Origin: JAAXKN01 sp050258815
GTDB taxonomy: Bacteria > Bacteroidota > Ignavibacteria > Ignavibacteriales > SURF-24
Reading direction: 5' to 3'
Assembly: GCA_050258815.1 (NCBI GenBank)
Contig: JBLMZM010000019.1
Coordinates: 1-6,027, forward strand
DNA: 6,027 nt
Each line of letters begins with the position of its first letter. Within the stretch, counting starts at the first letter, position 1. The notes under the pieces are model-generated. The model was given only the letters and a program-made list of their open reading frames with translations, had not been told where the DNA came from and did not search any database. The translations under genes and the position numbers were made by a program. Shown in pieces: positions 5,968-6,027 of this stretch.

Positions 5968-6027
5968 TTTCAAGGATCTGGAAGAATAATTAATCTGCAG
6001 AAACATTACTTTCGCCTGGTTTTATTA

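Larger units (their letters stand above)
5777..6027. other. AT-rich region without an assignable gene; unassigned open frame at the right edge
   Basis: I see no continuation of the IS630 catalytic domain in any frame. On the plus strand one frame is open from the stop at 5851-5853 to the window end (58 codons, including RKFVRFFPAIFKLKL and VYKFQGSGRIINLQ). It lacks an ATG; its only plausible start is GTG at 5938, with AAAGGA too close in front. It may be the beginning of a gene, or chance in AT-rich DNA. A hairpin and a TATA-like element inside this region are listed separately. Confidence 0.35.

Noticed and set aside
5938..6027. Short gene starting at GTG 5938 and running off the right edge
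   Set aside because: The purine-rich stretch is only one or two bases from the GTG, no family is recognisable and the stretch is AT-rich enough for chance openness; kept only as a note on the edge region.
1..6027. CRISPR array, tRNA or rRNA genes
   Set aside because: I saw no regularly spaced repeats and no cloverleaf or rRNA-like sequence on either strand.

Overview
The window looks like an accessory region of a methanogenic or methane-cycling archaeon, most likely of the Methanosarcinales. The clue is the right third: remnants of an IS1-type and an IS630-type insertion sequence whose protein sequences resemble, from memory, copies common in Methanosarcina and relatives, in AT-rich DNA with archaeal-type TATA elements. 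No ribosomal or housekeeping gene is present, so the taxonomy is an inference. The large gene itself resembles proteins I associate with bacteria and is probably acquired.

Bases 1-4968 are one uninterrupted plus-strand reading frame, already open at base 1 and with no in-frame ATG for its first 350 or so codons; the 5' end of the gene therefore probably lies outside the window. The visible 1655 residues form a modular giant protein: a roughly 860-residue N-terminal body with conserved-looking blocks (TPNRTL, a block around ADGYSLGDLLYSLPLAPGQK, a block around ANHNHCHSLT, GVYAEA..C..C) and two glycine-rich hydrophobic stretches; a Pro/Ala-rich and then helical connector (about 861-1060); a papain-fold cysteine peptidase-like domain with Gln1073, Cys1079, His1177 and Asp1198 (about 1064-1238); a proline-rich hinge; and a C-terminal serine beta-lactamase / penicillin-binding-protein-like domain with Ser1326-x-x-Lys1329 (about 1268-1655). 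Residues are numbered from base 1. GC content rises abruptly at the hinge between peptidase and hydrolase, which suggests that the last domain was added by recombination.

Bases 4969-5226 hold no recognisable gene. Bases 5227-5400 (minus) encode a truncated IS1-like zinc-ribbon N-terminus, and 5441-5776 (plus) a truncated IS630-like DNA-binding N-terminus. The two are divergent and share a 40-base AT-rich spacer carrying a 14-base perfect palindrome that also looks like a TATA region. Bases 5777-6027 are AT-rich, with a perfect hairpin, a TATA-like element and an unassigned frame running off the edge.

The most interesting hypothesis is that the giant gene is a carrier-plus-effector protein: a conserved body, an internal protease that might release the tail, and an exchangeable C-terminal hydrolase. 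The insertion-sequence debris alongside fits a recombination-prone accessory locus. Function and delivery route are not shown by the sequence.
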